Source: Gonatopus flavifemur (taxonomy: Eukaryota > Arthropoda > Insecta > Hymenoptera > Dryinidae). Taken from it: a stretch of DNA of 64,000 nucleotides. The notes under the pieces are model-generated. The model saw only the letters and a program-made list of their open reading frames with translations, was not told the DNA's origin and did no database searches. Numbering within the stretch: position 1 is the stretch's first letter; each line of letters starts with the position of its first letter. The stretch is from assembly GCA_018340375.1 (NCBI GenBank), contig JAFFJZ010000001.1, positions 71,974,001 to 72,038,000 on the forward strand, given 5' to 3'. The translations under genes and the position numbers were made by a program. Shown here in pieces: positions 1 to 12,604 of this stretch.

Positions 1-2900
1 GTTTAAAATTTTCATCATTCCTTTAATAGTGTTGACTCGATTGAATTCATTACGGAAATGTTATTGAGATATTTTTATCTGATGCAATACGACCTGTAGA
101 GAAAATTTTCCCGTTTGTTTGAATAAAATATAAGAATAAATGTGGTGACTTTTAATAACACGTAATATGAATCGTCCTAAGCGAAAAGTGTCATGTCATA
201 TAACAGTTATTACTTTTGGGGCTGATTTTATATTCAATCTAAGATCTATGGTAAATAAAAGGAGTATTCGCTCATGGGAATTCTGGGATAATTATGTATA
301 ATTGTATATAACTGACATTAATCATTTCAAAATGGATCCATCTTTGAAAAAGATCGATTCTTTTTTATTAACTTTCTATCAAAAAGATTCGATCCAGTTT
401 GAAGATCGAATATCCTTTTCAATGTCACCGCCCGACATCTAATTATGTCTTGGCAAATAAATGTATGAGATTCATATAGGATTTGTATACAATTTTCATA
501 GAGATATATCTTCCAATACAAGGCTTTGTATAATTTGTGTAAGTTTGATTATAAAACTGCTGTCAATTAAATTTTATGTGGGGAGCATATTCATAACACG
601 CAAGCATCCAGAAACATCTAAATTATTGCGTCATTTTCGACCTTGAATTATTTACATAATACACAAATTTTGTGTATTAAAAAATTACAAAAGAAACGCA
701 TTCAAGAAATTTGAAATTATCCTAATCTCAAAAAATAAAACGGCTGTTGATTGGAATAATTATTGGATGTGATCATCAATACCATGCAATCTGCATGCAA
801 AAACTTCCCCTCAGAATGGTTCTTATGGATTTCTTTTTGTGCAGTGAGTTAGCGATGGACGATGTTTGACAATATCCTTATTTTTTGTGAAAAATAGGTC
901 GAGTTTATTATATTCGTCAGATATTGCCCATCACTACAATGAGTGGAAAAAAGGATCTTTGTATGTGAAGTATTATATTTGAAAATTTTATGTATAAATT
1001 ATACGAGAATTTCATAAAACCCCATGATGCAAAATAATTCTACAGAATTTATTTATAATTTTCCTACCAAATACATGAAGAATGAATGACTTTTTCATGA
1101 AATTTTGAATAAATTATGTTCAATAATTTTTCAATTACGGATGAACGATGTGTCGAATTTCATAAAATATCGATGGAAACGAGATTTTTCTGTCAAACTA
1201 TCAAGCATTATTGCTATCAAAAAGTACTGGAAATTGTAGGTTTAATAGTGAATTACCGATGTTTTTTTAAGTGAATCTTCATTGTTTCTATAGTGAACTA
1301 TAGTTTTCTATGGCTCATTTCAAGCAGGATGTCACTACTTAGATCTAGTGATGGGCGATTCTTCACAGAATCAACTTATCCTTATGGGAAACGTACGCTG
1401 TGAGAAATAATTCTAGAATTTTCCCTCAAAAAATAGTAGCAGCTAAAGTCATTCATGGGTTGAAAATTCTCCACGATGAATTGGTGGACTTTTTGTTAAT
1501 TCGTGGAGGATTCAACATCAAAAAGTGAAATTGGTTTTTCAAAATGGGGAAGAAATCCCTTATTGTTGACTATATTCCTTTACGATCAGAAAAGCTAGGC
1601 CAATCAAAATTGAGTTGCCCAAGCTCAATTGTATAGTTGGCGTAAATGGGAGTCCAGTCGTCTGAAATATGCACAAAACTATTCATTTACGGGAAATAAA
1701 AAAATTCGCTGTGACAAATAAGATTTATTTGGTTCGACTAATTTTTTATCTAGAGTCTTCAAAAATATCCCCAAGTATCTAATATTCAACTAACTCCTCT
1801 TTCTCAGCCCACGTATTATGTTTATGTGTCTATTCATTTAGTTTTTTAATAAAATATTGATGAAAATTCCATATATTCTTTATAAAAAGAATGCATTAAA
1901 TTGAAAATTGCCCGTCACTAATTTGATCATGTATTTTTGAAGAATTAACACCGAATAAAATTCAATTCAAAATTTTAAATAAGTTACTGTGTAGAACATT
2001 AGAGAGAAATGCTCGTCAAAATGATGTGAGTTCTAGTGGGGATATTTTTCATATTTTTAAATGTTAGCCACCCTTTAAGAATGTGCCAACATGACAATTG
2101 TCCATATTTCCTCCCTTCTCCCCGGAAAAATGGTACTGATTACATGATCATCAAATAACTGATAAGGAGTGTACGCGTCAGGTCATGTATTGTACATATA
2201 CACATCACGTCATGTGTCATGATGTAATATGATGTGTGATAACTGCACATACCTAAGAAAGCACCGAGTGCATCAAGTGCATCGAGACAAATTCCGAGAC
2301 AGTTGAGCTGAAACTATTCTATGTGTATCGATACAAATTTTGAGTGTGTTTTTTGTGGAAAATTTATATGCTAGATTTTTATCACGGGGGCACAGTGGGG
2401 AATTTCTATGCATTTAAGGGGAAAAAATCGGTCTGCAGCTTAATTTCCATTCTTTGTCAATCAATTTTCGTTTGATTTGATTTTACTTGATGAAAAAAAC
2501 TTCGTTACCGTCAAACACTACTTGTTACCAATGAAAATTTTTGGCTTCTCAATATTGTTGGGAGCTATATGAGGTTCCCACGGTTTTCTTCAATTTTTAC
2601 TGTTATGAACCTTCAATTTTGAATGCAAATCCGTTTATTTCATCCAGGTTTTGAAGAAGTTATTTCTATTCACAAAAATCCTCGATCAATTGACGAATTA
2701 TGTGATTTAAGTGGAATTTTCATAATATTCTTGTACTTCTCCATCGCAAATTCAGTGCTCTTATGTGGAGACATATGCACGGAGAAAATTTTTTGATAAA
2801 AATTCATATATTTATATCCTAAGGATATACTTTATTGTGGCGGAAAGAACCATGAGTTTCCAACAGATTACCACAACTCTTCTTGAATTCAATATGCGGA
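1..2900. other. Non-coding, no recognisable gene
   Basis: All open frames are short and lack codon-like composition or family motifs. The sequence is AT-rich, with weak inverted words around 2170-2240 (ACATCACGTCATGTGTCATGA). I see no clear element ends. Confidence 0.5.
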
Positions 2901-3254
2901 GTAGGATGGTTCTTATTTTATATGTAAAAAGAGTTTTCTGATCTTTTTGTTGTCAAGAAAAAAGTTTTCTGTACGGCTGACCCTCTAATTTTGTTCTACA
3001 TCATGAAGGAGTGCTACAATATTTTTTACATAATTTTCAAAAGAGATTTGGGGGTCGCTCACAGCGTTTTAAACAGGCGTTTCAAAACGCCGTGAGCGAC
3101 CCCCAAATCTCTTTTGGAAATTATGTAAAAAATATTGTAGCACTCCTTCATGATGTAGAACAAAATTAGAGGGTCAGCCGTACAGAAAACTGTTTTCTTG
3201 ACAACAAAAAAATCAGAAAACTCTTTTTATATATAAAATAAGAACCACCCTAAT
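2901..3254. mobile_element. Fold-back element with about 167-bp near-perfect arms
   Basis: The left arm 2901-3068 and right arm 3088-3254 are almost exact inverse copies around a centre near 3077. Tips read TAGGATGGTTCTTATTTTAT and ATAAAATAAGAACCACCCTA. Both flanks carry CGGAGTA-like sequence. It has landed inside a copy of the repeat seen again at about 5875-6055 (shared TTCTTTATTGTGGC left, GAAAATACAAAGTTATAGTTCC right). The near-identity of the arms argues for recent origin. Confidence 0.85.
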
Positions 3255-3861
3255 CCGGAGTAAAAAGAAAATACAAAGTTATAGTTCCTATCGTCGTAAT
3301 CGAGTATATCCCACAGGTACGATACTGTGTTTAATAATTTTTGATATAAACTTTTCTTTGTGTGCTGCGTAACATAAAACAGAGGGACAAAGTTTTTTTT
3401 TTCAGAACGATAGTGATCCATTGATTCACCAAGTCCTCTTTCTCAATTTGGATTGAGATTTCTATTAGGTTGAGTTGAGGATTACAAAAACTCTGCAGTG
3501 ATACGTCAAAGTGGAACTCTTTCTGAGTATTTTAGGAGGAAATTCATCAGCATCGGATGAAAATACAGTAGTTGGTAGATTTTTGTCCACGAATGTATCA
3601 AAATTTCTCACAGTGCGGGGCTGAACGACGGAAATTGTTCTACGAATAAAAGGTTTCGTTTCTTGAAAAAAGTTTCGAAAACAATTTTGCAGTTGAAGTT
3701 ATCATGTTATTGGTACGAACAAGAATTTGATATTTGAAAGCATCGATACTTTTATGCAGAATCTATATCAAGTATTAATCGATATTGTATGAAAATGCTC
3801 CCACACCGAGTATTTTCATTGGTACACAAGTTTCATACATAAGTAGAGATGATGTTGATAC

Positions 3862-3968
3862 CCACACAGCGTCAATATCCCAGAAGAATTCTTAAAGAAC
3901 CCATAAGGAACACAATCAGTTCAATAATGATTCTTTACGAATTCTTCTGGGATTGTCGTGCTCTGTGG
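3862..3968. repeat. Short palindromic repeat, family P2 copy 1
   Basis: About 107 bp. The tips are CCACACAGC and inverse CTCTGTGG, with arms ATATCCCAGAAGAATTC and GAATTCTTCTGGGATTG. Two further copies are at 21119 and 33669. Confidence 0.82.
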
Positions 3969-4378
3969 CTAACTACTCAGTTAAAGCACAGGCAACTAAA
4001 CGGTTGCTTTAGCCAATTATCAGATGTAAGGGACAATACCAGTGGTTGTAGTTTCCGATTAATCACCTCATGATTTGAGATTAGTTTTATCAAACTTCCG
4101 TTGAATAGTACAACTAGTGAGAGAAAAAGAAATTCAAGAATATGGGAATCCTGATTGAATGATTACAGTAATCGAATAGTTAATTATTGACTTGATTCAA
4201 TCAACCAGTAGATTGCTGCAATCATCAATTTTTTCAGTGTAGGAAGAGCAGCATTCATAAGCCAGAAAACACACGAAGAATTATTTTCCAATAACAAGAA
4301 TAGACTCCTTCAAGAACTCTTTTTGTACTAATGAATTCATGTAGAGCTCTGCAGGAGTTCGATGTTCAATATTCAATA

Positions 4379-4708
4379 TTCAATGTCAAAGCTTGTCATA
4401 AGCTTGTCAGATTTGTCATTCGATTGCTCTTGGCTTGTTATTGATATCCAAGGTTGCCAGCCTCCTACTTTTTCAACTTCCATCATTGGACGTTCTATTC
4501 AACAGTTGTGTGTGATATGCTGATCAATGAAGAAAAGTAAGAGTCTGATAACGGTGTTGACAACCTTGTCGGGGTATGGTTGCTATAACTCTACTGCAAG
4601 GGTTTTGTAAGCTTATCCCTTTGTCGTGAGTGAACTAGAACCCTCCACCTCGTGTGTCAACCTTGTCACGAGCTTGCCTGATAACATTGCAGCAAGGTTA
4701 AATTGATA
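4379..4708. repeat. GCTTGTCA/CAACCTTG word repeat, copy 1
   Basis: The tract has repeated AAGCTTGTCA, CAACCTTGTC and AACATTGCAGCAAGGTT words. The inverse-orientation relative is at about 40937-41150 (CTTGTGACAAGGTTG, ACAAGCTTAC). The 4722 MITE inserted just to its right. Confidence 0.6.
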
Positions 4709-4721
4709 TCTGAGCACTGGA

Positions 4722-5068
4722 TAGGGCTTCGCACGAGACTCGCGTCAAAGGAAGATAAAATAAGTATTCCAATCTCTTGTAATACCAAGATGAACGGAAT
4801 GGGGTGGAACCTTGATCATTCAAACGAAATCAGCAGAGATATATGTCGAAATATGCAACGAGACCTGCACCGAGACCGATGCCGAGACTAGTTCCGAGAC
4901 TGAAAGAATATCTTGGTTATTCTCTGCGATGAAATCGGAATTCCATGTGATTTTGTCACACCTTAGGTAGAAGCTTAATTCCGTTCAAAATTTGGATGTC
5001 TTGAATTTTTACAACAGTAAATATAGACTATTTTTTAATTTGAGACAAGAGTCTCGTGCGAAGCCCTA
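4722..5068. mobile_element. MITE with 20-bp TIR and perfect 8-bp TSD
   Basis: TIRs TAGGGCTTCGCACGAGACTC (4722-4741) and their complement (5049-5068) are flanked by GCACTGGA on both sides (4714-4721, 5069-5076). The element is 347 bp and non-coding. Its interior holds a run of CGAGAC-like words around 4860-4900. The 8-bp TSD points to the hAT class. It sits inside a larger repeat family (see 4379-4708). Confidence 0.88.
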
Positions 5069-5433
5069 GCACTGGAGGATATTTTTTATAATTAAAATTT
5101 GAATCGTTCACTGAAACGGAATGTGAAAGGTGGGTTGCGTTACGAACAATATTTTCATAGAATTTATGATTCCAAATGAAGGTTATTATTCAAACATGAT
5201 ATTCAGGATTGATGTTTACGTTTACATTCCCAGATGTACCAATATTCAATAAATCAGTTCGTTTGAATAAAAAATTCAAACTTCAGCGATATACAATTCC
5301 CTTATATGAGTTTTTGATTTTTATTCGTAAGTCAGGGAAATTCACAGAATTCGATAATCATTTGTCTTGATGGTCAATATCTTCTATACGCAGGAAATTA
5401 TGGAGTAACAATTGTATTTATCTCATAATCATG

Positions 5434-5883
5434 CATGGAGAAAAATGCAGGTCTAAGATATAGTAATCTTTAATAACAATTGGAGAATATTTCTTAAATG
5501 CGTAATGAAGATAAAACGGTTAACATTTTTGTTGAATTGTATTCGAAAAACAATTAAAAATTATCAATACTTGATAAAAAATAGAGAAACATATGAAGTT
5601 TCCAAAACTTGCGCGTGAAATTTTACAAAGACGATAACAAAATTTCAATATCCTACTATTCACTTTATAAAATTTCATATGCCACTTTTGGGAAGTTGAT
5701 ATGTTTCTCTACTTTTTTTTATTAAGTATTGATAATTTTTCCATTGTTTTTAGAATACAATTCCACAAAAAAGTGGACTGTTTTATCTTTATTATGCGTT
5801 GAAGACACACTCTCAGATTTTAAGAAACATTCTCAAATTTTTATTAAAGATTACTATACTTTCGACCCGCATTTTTCTCCGTG
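5434..5883. mobile_element. Palindromic element, family P1 copy 1
   Basis: A 450-bp palindrome has tips CATGGAGAAAAATGC and GCATTTTTCTCCGTG. Inner landmarks occur in both arms: ATTATCAATACTTGATAA, AAACATATGAAGTTTCC, TAGTAATCTTTAATA. It is non-coding, and a second copy lies at 44940-45421. Confidence 0.85.
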
Positions 5884-6055
5884 TGGGATATTCTTTATTG
5901 TGGCAGAGTATGTGATAAATTACAATAATTTTCGTTGAATTTAATATGTGAAGTAAATAAGAAAATACAAAGTTATAGTTCCAAGTTATAATCAGTTTAC
6001 GTATAAATAGGGATATCCTATGGGTACGATATTTTGTCCAGTAATCTTTCATATA

Positions 6056-6860
6056 AACTTCTGCACAGTTGGAAATTTCGTGTTAAATTCAACATATTTC
6101 ACGTGTCCCAAACGGTCCATACATATTTTCGTGTCTATATCACATAATGTGTTTGTGCTAGCTAGTAACTCAAGCTTGATGTAAATAATATAACACAAAA
6201 GGATGTTGATAAAATTTTGATTGGAATTTCCGATCGTGTAAATTCAACACATAAGTACTGTCAAATGAAATCCAAAATAAGTAGTGAATCAACAGTTCAC
6301 AAGTGTAATTTATGGACTTTTTCACATCAATCAAATGTGAGAATCACACTTTTTTCGTGTTAAAACAATGCATGAGAATAAATTGAAAAAAACAGTACTT
6401 CAATGAGCATTGAATATGGATCGTCGGGATCGAATGTTGAAACTGTATCACTCAAGCCACTGCCGGTCCTTTGGTTGAGTGTACTTTCTTTGCGTATATC
6501 GACTCGCACTCTATTTTCAAATTTACATATCTAGAAAACGAATTCCCATTAGAATGAAAGCTAAAACCAAAATGAATGAATAGTTCTTCCGAAGACTACT
6601 AAAGTTACACGCACATAGAAGTTTCATAAAAAAATAGCTCCCACCACTGGCGATCTCCCCTTGGTGGTTGAGAATAATACAGTTTTTATGTTCAATCTTG
6701 AGTTGAATAAGATTTGTGTCATTTTGACACTTTTTTTCACTTGTTTGAATGATTTCACATTATAAATCAGTTGAGACCTGATTTCACAAGCACTGTCTGT
6801 AGAAGTTACACGTTTTTATGTTGAATATTTAACAGAAAATTCATGACACACGGATTTTTT
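6056..6860. other. Non-coding, decayed repeat
   Basis: Contains TTCGTGT/ACACGAA words and a remnant with ACACAAAAGG that could be an old element. The right end runs into the CACGGAG palindrome at 6861. No gene is seen. Confidence 0.4.
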
Positions 6861-7100
6861 AACACATTTACACGGAGGGGAAAGTATTGCTGGCATAACA
6901 AGCAGGTCTGTTTCTATAGCGCCTACAAGAAAAAATTAGCTGTAAGAGCAAGAAGAATGATTGACACAACTGAATTTTTTTGCTGGCATAAACACATTTG
7001 TTAATAGAACTGACGTCTTAGCTGCTGTAGTGAATATTTTTGCAAGGACAACAAATTTCTTTGTAGGCGCTATAGTAGCAAACCATTTTTTCTCCGTGTA
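6861..7100. repeat. CACGGAG-tipped palindrome, AGCAA-word family
   Basis: Tips are ACACGGAGGGGAAAG and TTTTTTCTCCGTGTA. Arms TATAGCGCCTACAAGAAAAA and TTTCTTTGTAGGCGCTATAG are inverse. A related fragment in inverse orientation lies at about 10097-10230. Confidence 0.7.
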
Positions 7101-7119
7101 CACAAAATTTTCAACTGTA

Positions 7120-7342
7120 CACTGTCAGAAATATCTGGAAGTTTTTTTCAATTACGTACATGAAATCAGGTTCATATACATTCTGCATTAAATTTAATGT
7201 ACAAAAACATGAAAAGACTATAGATTATGCTATAGTTTACATTAAATTTTATGTAAAATGCGCATGAAACTGAATTCATGTACGTACTTGAAAAAAACTT
7301 CCAGTAAAAACATTAAAATTAATGCAGAAATTTTTAACAGTG
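7120..7342. repeat. CACTGT-tipped palindrome
   Basis: Tips are CACTGTCAGAAAT and ATTTTTAACAGTG. Inner arms GAAGTTTTTTTCAATTACGT and ACGTACTTGAAAAAAACTTC pair across a centre near 7230. Confidence 0.78.
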
Positions 7343-8267
7343 TATGTTTGTGCTTTTGCGGACCTGTTTTATGTATTACATCCCTAGAAAAAATGGTCTA
7401 GTTATTCATGAGTTTGTGGCGCTTACACTAACGAAAAACCAGAGACTGGTGAGTGCCTCGTGAGTATTTAGCGCGTTGCCTAGTTTTTCGCAAGTGCAAG
7501 CGTTACAAACTCGTGAATGACTAGACTATTCTACTAGGGATACACTGAGAGAAAGGTACCTAGTTAGGACAACTAAATGTTAGTTACCGCAGCTAGATTT
7601 TCATTTACGCTAGCTAGACTCTAGTTGGGTTTATTCAATGGGAATAAAAAATATAGTTGTGACAAATAAAATTTAGCTGGCAAAACTAAACTTTTATTTA
7701 CAGTGACCAAATTCACTAGCTGTCGAATATTTGAATAGACCCTTTTTCTCAGTGTATTTCTCTGAACTTATTTCTGAATTGAGATACTGAAGAGAACTGA
7801 AGGATTTGCTGTGAATTAATTTAGGGACACTGTTGACTTGATATATGTCAAGTTGATTGGTTCTCCTTTACTATACTAATTTACTGATTGACTTTGGTTT
7901 TTTCTTGGTCAACTATTTCTTTGAAGATGAGATGAAATCACATCATGAAACACATTGTTAGTGTATACTAATGTTAATTGCTGAAATTACCACTTGGATC
8001 ATCGACTTTTCCTCATCAGGCTGAATTACAAGTGACGATAAGCCATGTTTTTTACAAAAAGTTTTATCGAGTTTATATTAAATTTCATAAAGTATCGATC
8101 GAAGCTTGATACAAATTTCATGACAAATATCGATACTCTTAAATATTGTTGAAGTTTGAATCGTTTATTGAAACGAATGAGAAATCGAATAACGAAGTAC
8201 TCAGCTGTTAAAGACCCAGAATCTTGCAGTACATTCACGGAGAAAACTGAATAGTTGCAGTACTTAA

Positions 8268-8931
8268 GGGGTAACACCACAGTGACCTTTCCAAAAATAA
8301 CGCTTTTTCAGATTTTTTTTTCGAAAATTAGAAAGTTCCTATTCAAATTGAACTACATGAAGGTGTTCCGCTACTATTAAAGTACAAGATAATTTTTCTG
8401 TGGAATTTTATTGTGAAAAATGGCGACTTGACAGGTGAATGACTGGAGCACTGTGAAAATTCATGGTCGTGCGGTGGGATAAATAACTCAGTGCAGAATT
8501 GACGTAGAATACAGAACCAAAAATAATTATTTTCGTTTCGAAAAATGTGCATTTTCCACGAAATGACATCGGTTTGAAGAAAAAAAGTAGAATTTTCACC
8601 CTAAATTTCGTTACTTAATGTTGAATAAAAAACGCAAATGTCAATATTTCGAAAAACCCGTACGTATTTCACTAGATAATCATATTACGAATACAATAAA
8701 AACCCCTGAGGTGATTGATTGAAAATTGGCGGAGCTAGAGCTCCCACCGACTTTCGACATACTGTTTTGAAATAAATGCGTTTAAAGTTTTTGTAACAGT
8801 TGAGTCGTGCGTGTTCAGTTGGACCTATGTTTGTAGTTTACGGTATACCATTTTCGGGTCCTCAAAGTGTACTTTAAGCCAAAAACAAATTTTTTGATTT
8901 TTTTAAAATTCCACTGTGTTGGTGTTACCCC
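8268..8931. mobile_element. 664-bp element with TTAA flanks
   Basis: Tips GGGGTAACACCACAGTG (left) and the inverse at the right are flanked by TTAA on both sides (8264-8267, 8932-8935). TTAA duplication is typical of piggyBac-type elements, but there is no transposase to confirm the class. It has split an older repeat whose halves (TAGTTGCAGTAC left, ATAGTTGCTGCAACTA right) abut it. Confidence 0.75.
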
Positions 8932-8994
8932 TTAAATAGTCGATTTTCGACCATCTACTGAAATAGTTGCTGCAACTACTTAGTAGTCAGGACA

Positions 8995-9102
8995 AGTATC
9001 ACGTTAGATGCCTCAACTAACTCGATAGTTGCACTAACTAACGTAAATACCTGGTAACTTACGAAGTATTTCAGTTAGTTGAGGCAGTTAACGTGATACT
9101 AA
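8995..9102. repeat. GTATCACGTTA inverted repeat
   Basis: GTATCACGTTAGATGCCTCA and its inverse TGAGGCAGTTAACGTGATAC pair around a loop of AACTAAC words. It is probably the right half of the older element split by 8268-8931. Confidence 0.6.
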
Positions 9103-10657
9103 TGTGATTTGAACGATGTTTCCAGTTCCAAAAAATTACAAGGCTCCGATTATTTCTATATTTCATCGATTCCTCCCACCTTTGCATTGCATATATGATC
9201 AGGTCCTGATGGGTTTGTATTATTAGGATATTACTATACTCAATCTAACTGATCTGATAATGATAATTGTCCTGGCACTTTTTCTGGTCGGAGTTCAAAG
9301 GAGAAAAATGTTCTGGATAATATTAACCTCATTATCTTCCTGAATATGTAGAAAACGTGCTTCCGCAATGGATTTCGATGCAAAAGTAATGGAATAAAAT
9401 GAACCGGAAAATTTTGTCTCTGAAAACTCAAGAGGATCTTTTCATCGTTAACCAGAAAATACGTATCGTGCGATCGGTAAGCAGAGTATAAGCCGTTAAG
9501 TGCTCATGAAAAACGTATTATGCTCTTCTCATCGATAGCAAGGTATGATCTCATCATCTACTTCTTAATATGAATATTGATATAAATCGTCGTTCGTCGG
9601 ATTTTCATTCAATTGGTACTGAATTTACTAACCTCCATATTCTAGCATAACTTAGCCGTGAATTGATAGGCATTATGCTATAAATATGGAATTTGTAAAT
9701 GCATAGACAACTGGGATTAGATATGAACTTGGTTTGAAATGCACGGCATCCTGATGCAGAATACGGCACTCATGCATCCTCACGAATGCACGGTGAAGAA
9801 ATAATTATTTTCATCGTTGTTCATCTAGGTGAGTATTTTTTATATCAATCAGATGACATTATTGTAGAGTTGAAACCTCTCGAATTATGCTGTCAGCTGG
9901 TTTAAACATTATCGAGGATCGCGACGTGGTTGATTATATTGGGACAATGTTTCAAAGATAATTATCCTATACGGAAAGACCGAGATTATTCATATTTTTA
10001 GGGAACGTTTATTCACATTGAAAAATATGACTGTTAATTCAGGAAAAAGGAGTATCGCGGAAGAATATTCGTAGCGTGCTTATTCAGAATTCATACATGG
10101 AGAAAAATTGTTTGTTATCATGGCACCTACAAAAAATTTGTTGTCCTTGCAAAAATATTGATTCCAGCAGCTGAAACATCAGTTCTGTTAACGAATTTGT
10201 TTATACCAGCAAAAAATTTACTTGTACACTGCGAAAAATCCATCATCAAAAATAATAGGTTTTGTTATTAAATGGAAGATATAGGGGAGAGTCGGATGAA
10301 ACTGGGTACCTCGATATCTCCCTGATTAGTGCTTCTTTCTGACAGCAAAGACTTGGACTAGTAGCAGTAGATATTTTGAGCAGTTGGAGAGAACAACAGC
10401 ATCGAGGCAACGCTCTTTCTCACTTAGAACGTTGTTTAAAGTTTTCTGCGGAAAAATTGTGAAAGTTCTTGCATTTGCGTAGTGAGTTTCAAGTGCCTCA
10501 TCATTCTCTCAAGAAAGAGGCACGTAAATATTTCAAATTAGCATGTTTTCCTGCGTATTTTAATTTTTTATTAATCCGCCTAGAGCAACGCATAATCTAT
10601 CTAAGCCATATTGACCTCAACAAGTTACAGTGGAGTCAAACCGCGTACTTCAGATTT
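9103..10657. other. Non-coding, repeat fragments
   Basis: Holds half-copies of the CACGGAAAGA element (about 9970-10085) and the AGCAA-word element (about 10097-10230). No gene is recognised. Confidence 0.4.
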
Positions 10658-10912
10658 CCCTGGTGGAAAAATTTCGTTCAATATTGTCGAATTTCGTTCC
10701 CTTTTGGCACATTCGGTTTTCATTGAAAATTAGCAAAATTCAACTCAATTCAACAAAATTTCGGTAGAATTCAATAATTGTCCACAGAATTCAACAACTT
10801 TCAGTGAAATTTGTTGACTTCCATTGTAGTTGGTTAAAGTTTGAGGATTCTTATTGAATTTTATTGAAAGTGCCAAAAGTGAACGAAATTCAACAAAATT
10901 TTTCCGCCAGGG
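10658..10912. mobile_element. CCCTGG-tipped palindromic element
   Basis: Tips are CCCTGGTGGAAAAATTTCGT and inverse ...AATTTTTCCGCCAGGG, with TTT flanking both sides. The interior is a degenerate repeat of AATTCAACAAAATT-like words. Confidence 0.7.
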
Positions 10913-12586
10913 TTTACCTTCCAATTTATGAAATTTAAGAAAATTTGTATTTCTATTTTAAAATTGTCATCAAAATATGTTCATTCTTGAAGATCCCTTT
11001 GTGTGTGCTTGCGACTTTTGTTCTCAACTGAGTTGGCCACAAAAGAATTCTTTCTCTGAACATTTTTTTTTATTTGGTCAAAATATATCAATTTTCAAAC
11101 ATGATTCATGTCTGTTTTCGAAATTTTTATCGAATTCAACAGTTGGTAATACAAATTTAACAATTCAGAAGTGTTTTGCATTGATTTAAACGAGTACCCG
11201 GTTTTACCCTACGCGTGGAGTGGAACCGGGTTTTAGTACCTTTCGACTAGAACGAATATAAAAAAAATTGTACTCATTTGACAACAATATACAGATATTA
11301 TGTTGTTAATGAATGTATAAGGGAACTGAAAAGCTGTGGATGGTTAATCTATTGCTAATAGGAACTCCTCTATGACCGATTGAAGTTATGGCACCCGGTT
11401 TTATCCGACCTTCCCCTACTTGACATGAGGTTACAAATTGATGAGGAACATTCTTGAAGATGTTATAGTTTTCAATGCATATCAATGACACAAATTGAGA
11501 GTTTTTTTTCAAAAGTCTTTTGTGTTATAAAAAATTACTGTTTCTGAATATGGATTTTCATTGGTTTTAATTTTCAAACTCCTTTGTATGAAAAATTACG
11601 AGTTTTCGTAATTAATTTGTGATCTCGTGTCAAGTATGTGCCCCGTCTAATGCACGAAAAGATCGGGTCTATTAATATTTAGAAAAATGACTGTCAATTT
11701 AGGGAAAACGAGGATCGCTGAAAAATATTCGTAGTGAGTCTACTAAAAATTCGTAGTCAATGTATCAAAAATTGATAGTTCCACTGTGAAAAATATCAAT
11801 GAAACTATCAACTGTTAATATTTTTACTACGAATTGTTGGTAGACTCACTACGAATATTTTTCAGCGATCCTCTTTCTCCCTAAATTGACAGTCATTTTT
11901 CTAAATGTTGATAAATTCTTTCTAAATATCAATAGAGCCGGTCTTTCCGTGTGGGACAATTTAATAATGAATTTCTCTCAGCGGACCCAAGATTCCTCTT
12001 CCTGCTTTAGCAATTGTTTTGTATGCGCTATGATAACAGAACAGTGTGTTATGCCAAGAATACTTCTTTGTTCGTGCTGTTAGGATACGCTAAAAGTACT
12101 AAAAGTTGATCACCCCATTGTTATTTTTCACAGAGAAACTATCAACTCATAGTAAAATCTCTACGAATTTTTGGTAAATTTACATCAAATATTCTTCAGC
12201 GATACCAACTTTGCGATACTATAATTGATGTTTCTTTTGTTCCACACATATCACGTAAAAGTACATGAATGTGATTATTCATGCATGACAATCAATTTCA
12301 TTCTGAAGTAATCTAATCATTAATTGATTAATTAATTCTCAAGACGGTTTACGCGTGTAAGGTTATCATTTGGTTACTTCGATTAAATGAACTCGAATTT
12401 CTGTACCCGTGTAGTTATTGCGAATGACAGATCATTTTACGATGGATCTCGTCTTCTGTTCCGACTTGTGAAATCCGAGAAATATAATTGAAAAAAAACA
12501 GCAGGTACATATTCGTCGCCAGGGAATTGTTGCAATCCAATGCGATTCGATAGCCGATTACAATACAATAATTCCCGGTTATTTTA
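10913..12586. other. Upstream of the oxidase gene: repeats, possible leader
   Basis: Apart from the palindrome 11653-11951 there is no clear element. About 12380-12600 is unique-looking and is the likely promoter/5' UTR zone of the oxidase gene, but I see no decisive core motif. Confidence 0.35.
11653..11951. mobile_element. CACGGAAAGA-tipped palindrome, about 300 bp
   Basis: Tips are CACGAAAAGATCGG and CCGGTCTTTCCGTG. Inner arms AAAAATGACTGTCAATTTAG and its inverse, and GCGATCC/GGATCGC, pair closely. One half of a sister copy is at about 9970-10085. Confidence 0.8.
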
Positions 12587-12604
12587 GTGAATGATTTTAT
12601 AAAG

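Noticed and set aside
8343..8599. Overlapping minus-strand frames inside 8268-8931 as a transposase
   Set aside because: Short, no catalytic motifs, and fully inside a non-autonomous TTAA element.
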